Positions 55,747 to 64,000 of a stretch of DNA of 64,000 bases are shown here, piece after piece. The number at the start of each line of letters is the position of its first letter. Within the stretch, counting starts at the first letter, position 1. Source of the DNA: Comamonas composti DSM 21721 (GTDB taxonomy: Bacteria; Pseudomonadota; Gammaproteobacteria; Burkholderiales; Burkholderiaceae_C); NCBI RefSeq assembly GCF_000429845.1, contig NZ_AUCQ01000002.1, positions 310,001-374,000 of the forward strand, read 5' to 3'. A model generated the notes under the pieces. That model made no database searches. It saw only the letters and a program-made list of their open reading frames with translations, and was not told where the DNA came from. The position numbers and the translations under genes are program-made.

Positions 55747-56832
55747 TCAGTCCTGCGCGTCTGCAGACACTGCGGCATAAAGACCGAGAAATTCCTGCCA
55801 GGCGGGGTCGTAGGCAACCGCGACCTGGGCCTCGATGGCGGGCGCGTATTGCGTGGCCAGGTGCTGCATGAGTGCCGTTGCGGCCTGGGCATCGCTCACA
55901 TAGCAAGCCGCCACGCGCGCACTCATCTGCTGCACGCGTGTGAAAACCAGCAGGCCCAGATGCAGGCGCTCGAGCTCGGAGCCCAGCGCATCCTGCGCAT
56001 CACGCACCTGGTCGAGCTGCTCCTGGCTCTCGAACCCCAGTTCCAGCGTGACGAAGTAGGGCAGGTCGGCGCGCGTGGCCACGGCATTCGCCGAGGCGCG
56101 AAAGCTCAGCAGATCAGGCGGCGCATCCGCGGAGGCCTCCCTGCCCCGGACCTCGAGCATCATCCAGCTCTCGTCCTGCTCCGCAGGCAGCTCGTAGCTG
56201 CGGCCCAGGGCCTCGTGCATGAAGGCATCGAACACGGGCACGAAATCCGACAGCGGCACGGGCTCGCCAGAGAACCCCTCGACAAAGTCCACAGGCCCCA
56301 CGCGCACCGCAAAATCCCACTCGCCCAGCACATGGTCGAGCATGATGAAGGCCATGTGGCGCGCATGATCGCGCATGTCCTGAGGAATGGTCTTGCCAAA
56401 GCCCAGCTCCAGCCCGACGACACCGCCGGCATCATAGTGCGCGACCAGCACATCGGCGCAGGACAGCTCGAAGTCCTGCATGCGCATTGCAAAGCTTCCG
56501 CCCAGGTTGCGGCTGCGAAATGCCTGCAGCGCATAGCCGGGAATCGGGGGCGCCTGGCGCACCAGGGCCTGCACATTCTCGAACTGTTCTATGCTGCCGT
56601 GCGCCGTGACCACCAGGCGCCCGGCCGGGTCTTGGCCGGGCTCTTCGCGCTCCAGCGACAGCCCCGGCGCAATGGGGTGCAGCAAGTCATTCGCACTTTC
56701 CACGAATTCGACGCCGGACAGGGCCTCCAGCGCGGGCAGCCGGCCCAGGAACTCCTGCCAGAACCCCGCGATCTGCGGCGGGCTCAGCGGGAAGGTGGCC
56801 TGTTGAGAATCCATGTCTTGCTCTGCGCTCAC
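55747..56832 (-). CDS. Hypothetical protein, conserved-looking, two repeated-type domains
   Basis: This 361-residue soluble acidic protein has no signal peptide or membrane helix. The N-terminal part has 'PPQIAGFWQEFLGRLPALEA', the middle 'GVVGLELGFGKTIPQDMRDH' and 'FIMLDHVLGEWDFAVRVGPV', and the C-terminal third 'RADLPYFVTLELGFESQEQL' resembles a DUF695-like domain. I do not recognise the whole protein. It begins with GTG (56832), chosen because GGAG lies six bases ahead; an in-frame ATG is six codons in. It lies between the PPOX gene and thiolase in the liu block. Confidence 0.75.
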   Translation of the reverse strand: MSAEQDMDSQQATFPLSPPQIAGFWQEFLGRLPALEALSGVEFVESANDLLHPIAPGLSLEREEPGQDPAGRLVVTAHGSIEQFENVQALVRQAPPIPGYALQAFRSRNLGGSFAMRMQDFELSCADVLVAHYDAGGVVGLELGFGKTIPQDMRDHARHMAFIMLDHVLGEWDFAVRVGPVDFVEGFSGEPVPLSDFVPVFDAFMHEALGRSYELPAEQDESWMMLEVRGREASADAPPDLLSFRASANAVATRADLPYFVTLELGFESQEQLDQVRDAQDALGSELERLHLGLLVFTRVQQMSARVAACYVSDAQAATALMQHLATQYAPAIEAQVAVAYDPAWQEFLGLYAAVSADAQD

Positions 56833-56912
56833 TCTTTGCTCCAGATGATGAGGGCGCCCGTGTGCATGTCCTGGGCGCCCGTTCTACTGGCTTTTAATGT
56901 AACGGCTGGCGA

Positions 56913-58094
56913 TTACAGCAATTCAATTGCCATGGCCGTGGCTTCGCCTCCGCCTATGCACAAGGTGGCCAGGCCCTTCTTCTTGCCGCGTGCCTGCAGC
57001 GCATGCAGCAGCGTGACCAGAATGCGCGCACCGCTGGCGCCAATGGGGTGCCCCAGCGCACAGGCCCCGCCGTTGACGTTGACCTTGTCGTGCGGCACCT
57101 TGAGCTCGTGCATCAGCGCCATGGGCACGACGGCAAAGGCTTCGTTGATTTCCCACAGGTCCACATCCGCCGCCTGCCAGCCGGCCTTCCTCAAGGCCTT
57201 CTCCGTGGCACCCACGGGTGCCGTGGTGAACCACTCTGGCTCCTGGGCATGCGTGGCATGGGCCACGATTCTGGCCAGAGGCTTGCAGCCCATGGCCTTG
57301 GCCGTGGACTCACGCATCAGCACCAGGGCCGCAGCGCCATCGTTGATGCTGGAGCTCGATGCCGCCGTGATCGTGCCGTCCTTCTTGAACGCAGGCCTGA
57401 GGCCGGGGATCTTGTCGAGCCTGGCCTTGGCCGGGCCTTCGTCCTCGGAGATGGTCACATCGCCCTTGCGCGTGCTCACGGTGACGGGCGTGATCTCGGC
57501 CTTGAACGCTCCCGATTTGGTGGCCTCCTGGGCGCGCTGCACGCTGGCAATCGCAAAGCCGTCCTGCTGCTCGCGCGTGAACTGGTACTTGGCCGCACAG
57601 TCCTCGCCAAAGGTACCCATGGAGCGGCCGGGCTCGTAGGCATCCTCCAGTCCGTCGAGCATCATGTGGTCGAAGACCTTGTCATGGCCCATGCGGTAAC
57701 CGCCGCGGCCCTTCTTGAGCAGATAGGGCGCATTGGTCATGCTCTCCATGCCGCCGGCCACCATGACCTCGCGGCTGCCGGCCACGAGCTGGTCGTGGGC
57801 CAGGATGGTGGCCTCCATGCCCGCACCGCACATCTTGGACAGCGTCACCGCGCCCGTGCTGCGCGGCAGCCCGCCCTTGAAGCCCGCCTGGCGCGCAGGC
57901 GCCTGGCCTTGTCCGGCCATCAGGCAGTTGCCGAACAACACCTCGTCCACCTTCTCGGGCGCAATGCCGGCGCGCTCCACGGCAGCGCGAATCGCAGCGC
58001 CGCCCAGGTCATGCGCCGCGAGATCGGCGAAGTCGCCCTGAAAGGCGCCCATGGGGGTGCGGGCTGCGCCGACGATGACGATGGGGTCTTGCAT
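56913..58094 (-). CDS. Acetyl-CoA acetyltransferase (thiolase)
   Basis: The 393-residue thiolase has nucleophile C89 in 'LSKMCGAGME', 'NVNGGACALGHPIGASGARI' with the catalytic histidine, and the second cysteine in 'LCIGGGEATAMAIE'. It interconverts acetoacetyl-CoA and two acetyl-CoA (or acts on related 3-ketoacyl-CoAs), fitting the end of leucine degradation. The start MQDPIVIVGAARTP has CAGGAGACAGG upstream; a longer start at 58121 was discarded. Length is typical. Confidence 0.94.
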   Translation of the reverse strand: MQDPIVIVGAARTPMGAFQGDFADLAAHDLGGAAIRAAVERAGIAPEKVDEVLFGNCLMAGQGQAPARQAGFKGGLPRSTGAVTLSKMCGAGMEATILAHDQLVAGSREVMVAGGMESMTNAPYLLKKGRGGYRMGHDKVFDHMMLDGLEDAYEPGRSMGTFGEDCAAKYQFTREQQDGFAIASVQRAQEATKSGAFKAEITPVTVSTRKGDVTISEDEGPAKARLDKIPGLRPAFKKDGTITAASSSSINDGAAALVLMRESTAKAMGCKPLARIVAHATHAQEPEWFTTAPVGATEKALRKAGWQAADVDLWEINEAFAVVPMALMHELKVPHDKVNVNGGACALGHPIGASGARILVTLLHALQARGKKKGLATLCIGGGEATAMAIELL

Positions 58095-58263
58095 TCCTGT
58101 CTCCTGAAAATGAATGGTCATACAAAGGGTGAGAAAAGGTCCGGTGTTCTAGCGGCCATGTCCGTACAGCCCATGCTCGCAGCCAACACCGCCTGGCGTC
58201 TTGCGCAAGGTCTAGAACCCGCGCGGCCAAGGGCCGAGAGTGCCAGGCACGCCGCGCCGCGCC

Positions 58264-60054
58264 TCAGGGCGCAAGATATCTGCTGCGCCCATAGGGAAAC
58301 ACGTCGTGCACATGGCCTTGCCGTATGCGCTGCTGGTGGGATTGCCAAAAGCCCGGGTCCAGCAGGTCTGCATGCTCGCGCATGAACACTTCACGCACGG
58401 CAGGGTTGCCCAGCAGAAACGGGCCGAAGGTCTCGGGAAAGACATCGCGCGGCCCCACGGGGTACCAGACTTCGCCGCTGAGCTCGTCCTCCTCGCAACG
58501 CGGGGCCGGAACACTGCGAAAGTTGCAGTCGGTCAAGTATTCGATTTCGTCGTAGTCGTAGAACACCACCTTGCCACCGCGCGTGATGCCGAAGTTCTTC
58601 CACAGCATGTCGCCGGGAAAGATGTTGGCCGCGACCAGATCCTTGATCGCGTTGCCGTATTCGCGCACCGCATGTTCGAGGCTCAGACGCGGCCCGCTTT
58701 GCTCCAGCCCTGCATCGAAGCATTCCTGCAGGTGGATGTTGAGCGGCACCAGGCGGCGCTCTATGTAGAGGTGGGAGATGATGACTTCCTGGCGGCCGTC
58801 GCCATCGCGGTCGCTGATCTCGACCTGGCTGGGAGCGTGTTCCAGGATCTCGGCAATCAGTTCATCCGAGAACCGTTCACGCGGAAACGCGACCAGGCTG
58901 TACTCCAGCGTGTCGGCCATGCGGCCCACGCGGTCGTGCTGCTTGACGAGGCGGTACTTGGCCTTGACCTGCTCGCGCGTAATCTCCTTGGGCGCGGCAA
59001 ACCGGTCCTTGATGAGCTTGAACACATAGGGAAAGCTGGGCAGGTCGAACACCAGCATGACCATGCCCTTTATGCCGGGCGCGATGCGGAACCGGTCGCG
59101 AGAGTGGCGCAGATGGTGCAGGAAGTCGCGGTAGAACAGCGTCTTGCCCTGCTTGGCCAGGCCCAGGGCGTTGTAGATCTCGGCACGCGGCTTGCGCGGC
59201 ATGAGACTGCGCAGAAACTGCACATAGGCGCTGGGCACATCCATGTCCACCATGAAGTAGGCGCGTGCAAAGCTGAACAGCCCGTGCAGGTCGTTCTCGC
59301 CCAGCAGCAGTGCATGCAGCATCAGGCGGCCGCTGTCGCCATGCAGGATGGGGATGACCAGTGGCAGCTCGGTAAAGCCGTTGATGATCCGGCCCACCAC
59401 ATAGGCCCCCTTGTTGCGGAAGAACAGGCTGGACAGGACCTGGATCTGGAAGTTCGCATGCAGGCGCATGCTCTGCAGTTCGGGCCTGAGTCTTGCGGCC
59501 AGCAGCCCGATGTCGCGCTGCAGGTCTTCGAACGGCCCCTGCAGCGCAAACTGCTCGATGATCTGCGTCAGGCTCTCCTCGAGCGTCTCCAGCTGCGGAT
59601 AAAAGGCCAGGTAGGCGTTACGCGCGCCGGGCTCGGGGTTCTCTATGTACTCGGTGCTGACCGCAGGACGCACGAAGATGAAGTCGTTCTGGAAGTGCGT
59701 GCGGTGCAGGATCTTGGTCGTGACCGAGTTGAAGAAGGTCTCGGCCAGTTCGGGCTGCAGATGATCGACCATGAGCGCGATGTAGTCGCGCTTGACCTGC
59801 TGCCAGACCTCCATCGCCTGGCGACCTGCGGCGAACTCCTTTTCGAGGCGGCGCACGCATTCGCGTACGCGCAGGTCGTAGAACTCTATGCGCTCGCGCT
59901 GAGCCCTTTGCTGTCCCAGCCAGTCGGCCGTCTCGAAGCGGTGCTTGGCCCGCGCCGACTCGGCCCGGAACAGGCGGTAGTGGCGGTTGAAGCCATGCAT
60001 CATGGCCTGGGCAATCTGTTGGGCCAGCCGAGCTTGCGGGTCGTGCAAAGGCAT
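58264..60054 (-). CDS. aceK: Isocitrate dehydrogenase kinase/phosphatase AceK
   Basis: The 596-residue bifunctional enzyme phosphorylates isocitrate dehydrogenase to push carbon into the glyoxylate shunt and reverses it. AceK landmarks are '[20 protein letters not shown]', '[20 protein letters not shown]', '[20 protein letters not shown]', '[20 protein letters not shown]' and '[20 protein letters not shown]' plus DEIEYLTDC. Length is normal. It lies downstream of the carbonic anhydrase by 30 bases in the liu block, consistent with the need for the shunt when acetyl-CoA is the product. Confidence 0.97.
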   Translation of the reverse strand: MPLHDPQARLAQQIAQAMMHGFNRHYRLFRAESARAKHRFETADWLGQQRAQRERIEFYDLRVRECVRRLEKEFAAGRQAMEVWQQVKRDYIALMVDHLQPELAETFFNSVTTKILHRTHFQNDFIFVRPAVSTEYIENPEPGARNAYLAFYPQLETLEESLTQIIEQFALQGPFEDLQRDIGLLAARLRPELQSMRLHANFQIQVLSSLFFRNKGAYVVGRIINGFTELPLVIPILHGDSGRLMLHALLLGENDLHGLFSFARAYFMVDMDVPSAYVQFLRSLMPRKPRAEIYNALGLAKQGKTLFYRDFLHHLRHSRDRFRIAPGIKGMVMLVFDLPSFPYVFKLIKDRFAAPKEITREQVKAKYRLVKQHDRVGRMADTLEYSLVAFPRERFSDELIAEILEHAPSQVEISDRDGDGRQEVIISHLYIERRLVPLNIHLQECFDAGLEQSGPRLSLEHAVREYGNAIKDLVAANIFPGDMLWKNFGITRGGKVVFYDYDEIEYLTDCNFRSVPAPRCEEDELSGEVWYPVGPRDVFPETFGPFLLGNPAVREVFMREHADLLDPGFWQSHQQRIRQGHVHDVFPYGRSRYLAP

Positions 60055-60084
60055 GGAACTCGTCGAGGTTCAGGACCGCCGGTC

Positions 60085-60747
60085 TCAGTTGCGCGCGCGC
60101 GCGGCGACCATCTTCACGGCCTCGGCATGCACCTGCTCCAGGCCTCCGGTGCCCGGCACCGTCATCTGCAGGTTGGTGATCAGGCCGTTCTTGAGGCTAT
60201 AGCACCAGCCGTGAAGCTGAACCTTCTCCCCACGCGCCCAGGCATCTCGCATGACCGTGCTCTGTGCGACGTTGACGACTTGCTCGATGGCATTGAGCTC
60301 GCACAGCGCATCGAGCCGCCATTGCGGCGACAGCCCGGCCAGCAGGCTCTGGTGCTTGTCGCGCACATCCTTGACGTGGCGGATCCAGTTGTCCGCCAGG
60401 CCGACGCGCGCATCTTCAAGTGCAGCCTGAACGCCGCCGCAGCCATAGTGGCCCACGACCATCAGATGCTCGACATGCAGCTGGTCCACCGCATACTGGA
60501 TCGTGGACAGGCAATTGAGGTCACTGGACACGACCACATTGGCCACGTTGCGATGCACGAAGACCTCGCCAGGCTCCAGGCCCGTGATCTGGTTCGCAGG
60601 CACTCGACTGTCCGAGCAGCCGATCCACATGTACTTGGGTTTTTGCTGCGCCATCAGCCCGGTGAAGAAACCGGGCCGTTCACGCTCCACCTGCTGTGCC
60701 CACTCGCGGTTGTGGGCAAACAGCTCTTCGATGGAGGTTGTTGTCAT
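60085..60747 (-). CDS. Beta-class carbonic anhydrase
   Basis: The 220-residue enzyme has zinc ligands in 'WIGCSDSRVPANQ' (Cys, with the Asp-Arg dyad) and 'VVGHYGCGGVQAAL' (His, Cys). It interconverts CO2 and bicarbonate. Bicarbonate is the substrate of the biotin carboxylase LiuD, which gives a reason for its place between liuA and aceK. The start MTTTSIEELFAHNREW has AAAGGAAAG upstream; a start eight codons further out was discarded. Confidence 0.95.
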   Translation of the reverse strand: MTTTSIEELFAHNREWAQQVERERPGFFTGLMAQQKPKYMWIGCSDSRVPANQITGLEPGEVFVHRNVANVVVSSDLNCLSTIQYAVDQLHVEHLMVVGHYGCGGVQAALEDARVGLADNWIRHVKDVRDKHQSLLAGLSPQWRLDALCELNAIEQVVNVAQSTVMRDAWARGEKVQLHGWCYSLKNGLITNLQMTVPGTGGLEQVHAEAVKMVAARARN

Positions 60748-60794
60748 AAGACTTTCCTTTGTTGTTGGCAACTTCTGAATGGCGCAGCAGCGGA

Positions 60795-61982
60795 TCAGCA
60801 GGTTTCCGCAAACAGCTCGCGTCCGATCAGCATGCGGCGGATCTCGCTGGTACCTGCGCCGATTTCATAGAGTTTCGCATCCCTCCAGAGGCGTCCGAGC
60901 GGATATTCGTTGATATACCCATTGCCGCCATAGATTTGCACGCCCTCGCCGGCCATCCAGGTCGCCTTTTCCGCACACCACAGAATCACGCTGGCGCAAT
61001 CCTTGCGGACCTGACGCACATGCTCGGATCCGAGAAGATCGAGGTTTTTAGCAACCGTATAGGCAAAAGAGCGCCCGGCTTGCAGCACGGTATACATGTC
61101 GGCGACCTTGCCCTGGATGAGCTGGAACTCGCCAATGCTCTGGCCGAACTGCTTACGGTCGTGGATGTAGGGCACCACGTTGTCCATGACCGACTGCATG
61201 ATGCCCAAAGGCCCGCCTGTGAGAACCGCGCGCTCATAGTCCAGCCCGCTCATGAGCACCTTGGCGCCCATGTTCACGCCGCCCAGCACGTTTTCGGCAG
61301 GCACCTCCACGTTTTCAAACACCAGTTCGCCCGTATGGCTGCCGCGCATGCCCAGCTTGTCGAGCTTTTGCGCAATCGAAAAACCCTTCATGCCTTTTTC
61401 GATCAGAAAGGCCGTCACGCCGCGCGCGCCCAGCTCGGGCTCGCTCTTCGCATAGACCACCAGGGTGTCGGCATCGGGGCCATTGGTGATCCACATCTTG
61501 TTGCCATTGAGCAGGTAGTAGCCGCCCTTGTCCTCGGCCTTGAGCTTCATGCTGATCACGTCGGAGCCCGCACCGGGCTCGCTCATGGCCAGCGCACCCA
61601 CATGCTCGCCGCTGATGAGCTTGGGCAGGTATTTGGCCTTTTGTGCCTCGCTGCCGTTGCGATTGATCTGGTTCACGCACAGATTGCTGTGCGCGCCGTA
61701 GGACAGGCCCACGGAGGCGCTGGCGCGCGAGATTTCCTCCATGGCCACCATGTGGGCCAGATAGCCCATGTCGGCACCGCCGTATTGTTCTGGCACGGTG
61801 ATGCCGAGCACGCCGAGCGCGCCGAACTTGCGCCACAGATCCATGGGGAACTGGTCGCTGCGGTCGATCTCGCCGGCACGCGGCGCGATTTCGCTCTGGG
61901 CGAATTCCCGTACGGCGTCGCGCAAGGCATCGATGTCTTCGCCGAGTTGGAAATTCAGGCCGGGAAGATTGGCAAGACTCAT
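60795..61982 (-). CDS. liuA: Isovaleryl-CoA dehydrogenase
   Basis: The 395-residue FAD acyl-CoA dehydrogenase has '[20 protein letters not shown]', '[20 protein letters not shown]' and '[20 protein letters not shown]'. E250 in the last is where the catalytic base of isovaleryl-CoA dehydrogenases lies, while the usual catalytic position near the C-terminus is glycine ('[13 protein letters not shown]'). That combination separates it from other acyl-CoA dehydrogenases. It converts isovaleryl-CoA to 3-methylcrotonyl-CoA, the substrate of LiuBD. CAGGAGACAAAC precedes the ATG. It is downstream of the LiuR operator with the thioesterase between. Confidence 0.96.
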   Translation of the reverse strand: MSLANLPGLNFQLGEDIDALRDAVREFAQSEIAPRAGEIDRSDQFPMDLWRKFGALGVLGITVPEQYGGADMGYLAHMVAMEEISRASASVGLSYGAHSNLCVNQINRNGSEAQKAKYLPKLISGEHVGALAMSEPGAGSDVISMKLKAEDKGGYYLLNGNKMWITNGPDADTLVVYAKSEPELGARGVTAFLIEKGMKGFSIAQKLDKLGMRGSHTGELVFENVEVPAENVLGGVNMGAKVLMSGLDYERAVLTGGPLGIMQSVMDNVVPYIHDRKQFGQSIGEFQLIQGKVADMYTVLQAGRSFAYTVAKNLDLLGSEHVRQVRKDCASVILWCAEKATWMAGEGVQIYGGNGYINEYPLGRLWRDAKLYEIGAGTSEIRRMLIGRELFAETC

Positions 61983-62015
61983 GTTTGTCTCCTGTGATGG
62001 GATGAATGAAACGTG

Positions 62016-62474
62016 TCAGTTGTGCAGGCCTTCACGGTTTTGCACACACATCAGGGTGCAAGCCATGGTTGCGATCAGCTTCTCGCGGCCTTGGTCGATG
62101 GCGTAGGCGCGCCCTTCGGTCACGGTAATCGTGCGCCCCGGCTTGACGACGCGGCCTTCCATGCGAAAGCTCTGCCCCTTGGCCGGGGCCAGCAGATTGA
62201 CCTTGAATTCGATGGTCAACACCGCCGCATCGGCAGGCATCAGCGTCAGCCCCGCATAGCCACAGGCCGAATCCAGGGCCGTGGACACCATGCCCGCGTG
62301 CACAAAGCCATGCTGCTGCGTCAGACCCGGCGCCCACTCCAGCCCTATGTCGACCATGCCGGGTTCCACACGGCTCAGTTGCGCGCCCAGGGTCTGCATG
62401 GCTCCCTGAAGCGCAAAGCTGTCCCGCACGCGGGTCACGAAATCCTCGGCATCTACGGCACTTGTGGCAGGCAT
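62016..62474 (-). CDS. PaaI-type hotdog-fold acyl-CoA thioesterase
   Basis: The 152-residue hotdog protein has 'GLTQQHGFVHAGMVSTALDS' and 'ACGYAGLTLMP', the helix and catalytic-loop pattern of PaaI thioesterases, then 'TIEFKVNLLAPAKGQSFRME'. It probably hydrolyses CoA thioesters that accumulate in the pathway, sparing CoA; specificity unknown. It is the first gene after the 26-base operator and 33 bases before liuA, so it should be LiuR-controlled. Confidence 0.92.
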   Translation of the reverse strand: MPATSAVDAEDFVTRVRDSFALQGAMQTLGAQLSRVEPGMVDIGLEWAPGLTQQHGFVHAGMVSTALDSACGYAGLTLMPADAAVLTIEFKVNLLAPAKGQSFRMEGRVVKPGRTITVTEGRAYAIDQGREKLIATMACTLMCVQNREGLHN

Positions 62475-62500
62475 GCGCTGTTCCTCAATGAAGCGATGGC

Positions 62501-62526
62501 AATTGACGTTTACGTAAACGTCAATT
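62501..62526. promoter_or_regulatory. LiuR operator, perfect 26-base palindrome
   Basis: AATTGACGTTTAC is followed by its exact inverted complement. It lies between liuR and the thioesterase-liuA operon, and its last two bases belong to the liuR stop codon (62525-62527). The sequence fits the binding motif known for LiuR-type MerR regulators. Confidence 0.85.
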
Positions 62527-62926
62527 ATGCGATATTTTTCCGATCGCTCCTTTTGAGCAGGCTGCGAGCCTCTTTCTCCTGCTCACGCACCTCGTCCAGC
62601 GTGGCCTGCAGATCCGCCATCTGCTCTTCGAGCTGCTTGCGATGTACGGCCAGCACATCCAGGAATTTGCGCAGCTGCACGCCCGTATCGCGCGGGCTGT
62701 CGTAGAGATCGATGATCTCCTTGGCTTCGGACAAGGACAGGCCCAGCCGCTTGGCTCTCAAGGTCAGCCTCAGGCGCGCCCTGTCCCGGGATGAATAAAC
62801 CCGATTACGCCCACCTGCTCCCGAACGCTCGGGCTGCAGCAAGCCCATGTCCTCGTAGAAGCGGATGGCGCGCGTGGTGAGATCAAACTCCTTGGCGAGA
62901 TCGCTGATGGTGAAGCTGGTCAACAT
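62525..62926 (-). CDS. liuR: MerR-family regulator of leucine/isovalerate catabolism
   Basis: The 133-residue regulator has an N-terminal winged helix ('FTISDLAKEFDLTTRAIRFY', 'EDMGLLQPERSG') followed by a coiled coil ('LDVLAVHRKQLEEQMADLQA' and on). No metal-binding cysteines are present, consistent with an acyl-CoA-responding LiuR rather than a metal sensor. Its gene is flanked by two near-identical palindromes (62501-62526 and about 63004-63027), so it likely controls itself, the liuA operon and the divergent metallo-hydrolase. The start MLTSFTISDL was preferred to one nine codons upstream. Confidence 0.93.
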   Translation of the reverse strand: MLTSFTISDLAKEFDLTTRAIRFYEDMGLLQPERSGAGGRNRVYSSRDRARLRLTLRAKRLGLSLSEAKEIIDLYDSPRDTGVQLRKFLDVLAVHRKQLEEQMADLQATLDEVREQEKEARSLLKRSDRKNIA

Positions 62927-63003
62927 GGTTTGTTCTCTCTGAAAGCCCTGCATCGCACAGGCGACTGCCTATTGCAATTCGCTCTCTAAAATGCATTGAT
63001 ACA

Positions 63004-63027
63004 AATGACGTTTACGTTAACGTCAAT
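63004..63027. promoter_or_regulatory. Second LiuR operator, between liuR and the divergent metallo-hydrolase gene
   Basis: ATGACGTTTACG is followed by TTAACGTCAATG. The TGACGTT and AACGTCA arms match the operator at 62501-62526. It lies 78 bases before liuR and 24 bases before the ATG of the divergent gene. Confidence 0.8.
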
Positions 63028-63050
63028 GCTAAACCAAGTACCCCCTGCCC

Positions 63051-64000
63051 ATGACCGCATCCAACGAATCAACACTTCACTATTCACTGGGCGAGCGCCT
63101 GCCCGGCCCAGCCCAGACCCTGGAAATTGCGCCCGGCGTCAAATGGATTCGCATGTCCTTGCCGTTTGCGCTGGACCATATCAATCTGTGGCTGCTGCGC
63201 GACCGGCAGCAAGACATCCACGGTCAGACGCGCGAAGGCTGGACGGTCGTGGATTGCTGCGTGAACCGCAGCGAGGCGCGCGCACAGTGGGAGCAGATTT
63301 TTGCCACGCAGCTCGAAGGCCTGCCCATTCTGCGCGTCATCGTCACCCACATGCATCCAGACCATATCGGCCTGGCCGGCTGGCTGTGCGAGCACTGGCA
63401 GGCTCCGCTGTGGATCAGCTCCACCGACTACAACGTGGCCCTGGTCGCCATGAAGGACCGCGACGGTTTCGGGGGCGAATCCGGGGCTGACTTCTACAAG
63501 CTGCATGGGCAAACCGATGCCCAGTTTCTCGCGCATGTACGCGGCCGTGGAAGCTACTACCCCTCCCTGGTCAGCCCCCTGCCATCCACCTACCACCGCA
63601 TCATCGACGGCATGGAAGTCGAGATCAACGGACATGCCTGGCAATGCATTGCGGGCTATGGTCATGCGCCTGAGCACATTGCCCTGTACTGTCCCGAGCT
63701 CAACATCCTGATCAGCGGCGACATGGTGCTGCCTCGCATCTCGGCCAATGTGAGCGTGCATGCGGCGGAGCCCGAAGCCAACCCTTTGCAGTTGTTCCTG
63801 AGCTCCCTGGAACGCTACTTCGCGCTGCCTGAAGACACCCAGGTACTGCCCTCGCATGGCAAGCCCTTCACAGGCCTGCACCTTCGGGTCCAACAACTGA
63901 TCGATCATCACCACGAACGACTGAATGACATCATGCAGGCCGCTCAGGCCGAAGCCCTGAGTGCAGCCAACATTCTTGATGTCTTGTTCAAGCGCCAATT
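63051..64000 (+). CDS. Metallo-beta-lactamase-fold hydrolase (partial, C-terminus outside window)
   Basis: Some 316 residues are visible from the ATG at 63051; the stop is beyond the window. The zinc motif 'VTHMHPDHIGLAGWL' (HxHxDH) is intact, as are 'AGYGHAPEHIALYCPELNIL' with 'ISGDMVLPRI', and 'VLPSHGKPFTG'. It resembles the LACTB2-like or glyoxalase-II-like thioesterase group found near acyl-CoA degradation genes. A LiuR operator lies in its promoter, so it is probably a member of the same regulon, for example hydrolysing CoA thioesters. Substrate unknown. Confidence 0.88.
   Translation, partial: MTASNESTLHYSLGERLPGPAQTLEIAPGVKWIRMSLPFALDHINLWLLRDRQQDIHGQTREGWTVVDCCVNRSEARAQWEQIFATQLEGLPILRVIVTHMHPDHIGLAGWLCEHWQAPLWISSTDYNVALVAMKDRDGFGGESGADFYKLHGQTDAQFLAHVRGRGSYYPSLVSPLPSTYHRIIDGMEVEINGHAWQCIAGYGHAPEHIALYCPELNILISGDMVLPRISANVSVHAAEPEANPLQLFLSSLERYFALPEDTQVLPSHGKPFTGLHLRVQQLIDHHHERLNDIMQAAQAEALSAANILDVLFKRQ

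Noticed and set aside
55747-56832. A firm DUF assignment for the hypothetical protein
   Set aside because: Only the C-terminal third resembles DUF695 and that only loosely, so no function is proposed.
58240-60870. An 876-codon open frame on the + strand opposite aceK and the carbonic anhydrase gene
   Set aside because: It is antisense shadow; both minus-strand genes carry unmistakable motifs.

Overview
This is a high-GC window from a Betaproteobacterium, most likely a member of the Comamonadaceae close to Comamonas or Delftia. That placement rests on the protein families present, on the tandem Burkholderiales-type porins, and on three families of short intergenic repeats of the kind I recall from Comamonadaceae genomes. 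No 16S or tRNA gene is present to confirm it. The window holds 55 protein genes; the first and last run off the edges.

Layout. (1) 1-12 kb: a DHA2 drug-efflux-type MFS protein (partial), a double-length four-ABC-module UvrA, two tandem porins, an MHS-family symporter and a 2-hydroxychromene-2-carboxylate isomerase/DsbA-like protein. (2) 12-23 kb: a DUF1289 protein, a YbaK-type deacylase, then leucine/isovalerate catabolism genes liuE (HMG-CoA lyase), liuD and liuB (methylcrotonyl-CoA carboxylase) and liuC (methylglutaconyl-CoA hydratase). A CPA1 Na+/H+ antiporter, an acyl-CoA synthetase and an AraC-type regulator follow. (3) 24-50 kb: a PQQ-dependent alcohol oxidation island. It carries aldehyde dehydrogenase, a TonB receptor closely resembling E. 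coli PqqU/YncD, two small flavin-binding-type proteins, two cytochrome c-550 PedF proteins and an AcoR-like sigma-54 activator. It also has a cytochrome b561, a calcium-type quinoprotein alcohol dehydrogenase with a textbook -24/-12 promoter, a pentapeptide protein, an S33 peptidase and pqqABCDE. A flavocytochrome c (FccAB-like) pair overlaps pqqE. An iron-responsive ECF sigma/FecR/TonB receptor/PepSY cassette sits inside the island. At its right end are a cytochrome c, a metallo-beta-lactamase-fold protein and a SoxYZ-like carrier of the 'quinoprotein relay' type. (4) 50-64 kb: a HAD phosphatase, YchJ, an alpha/beta hydrolase, an acyl-CoA dehydrogenase, an SDR, a PPOX protein, an unknown protein, a thiolase, AceK, a beta-carbonic anhydrase, isovaleryl-CoA dehydrogenase (liuA), a PaaI-type thioesterase, the MerR regulator LiuR with two near-identical palindromic operators, and a partial metallo-hydrolase.

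How it works together. Blocks 2 and 4 lie on the same strand and together encode the route from isovaleryl-CoA to acetoacetate and acetyl-CoA (LiuA, LiuBD, LiuC, LiuE, thiolase). A carbonic anhydrase that could feed bicarbonate to the carboxylase and AceK, which gates the glyoxylate shunt, are in the same block. The PQQ island separates the two halves. In the island the quinoprotein would oxidise alcohol in the periplasm and pass electrons to PedF-type cytochromes, and the aldehyde dehydrogenase would finish the oxidation in the cytoplasm. PQQ is made by pqqABCDE and may also be recovered through PqqU.

Repeats. Three repeat families punctuate the window. One copy lies in frame inside uvrA, and two families supply the stop codons of neighbouring genes.
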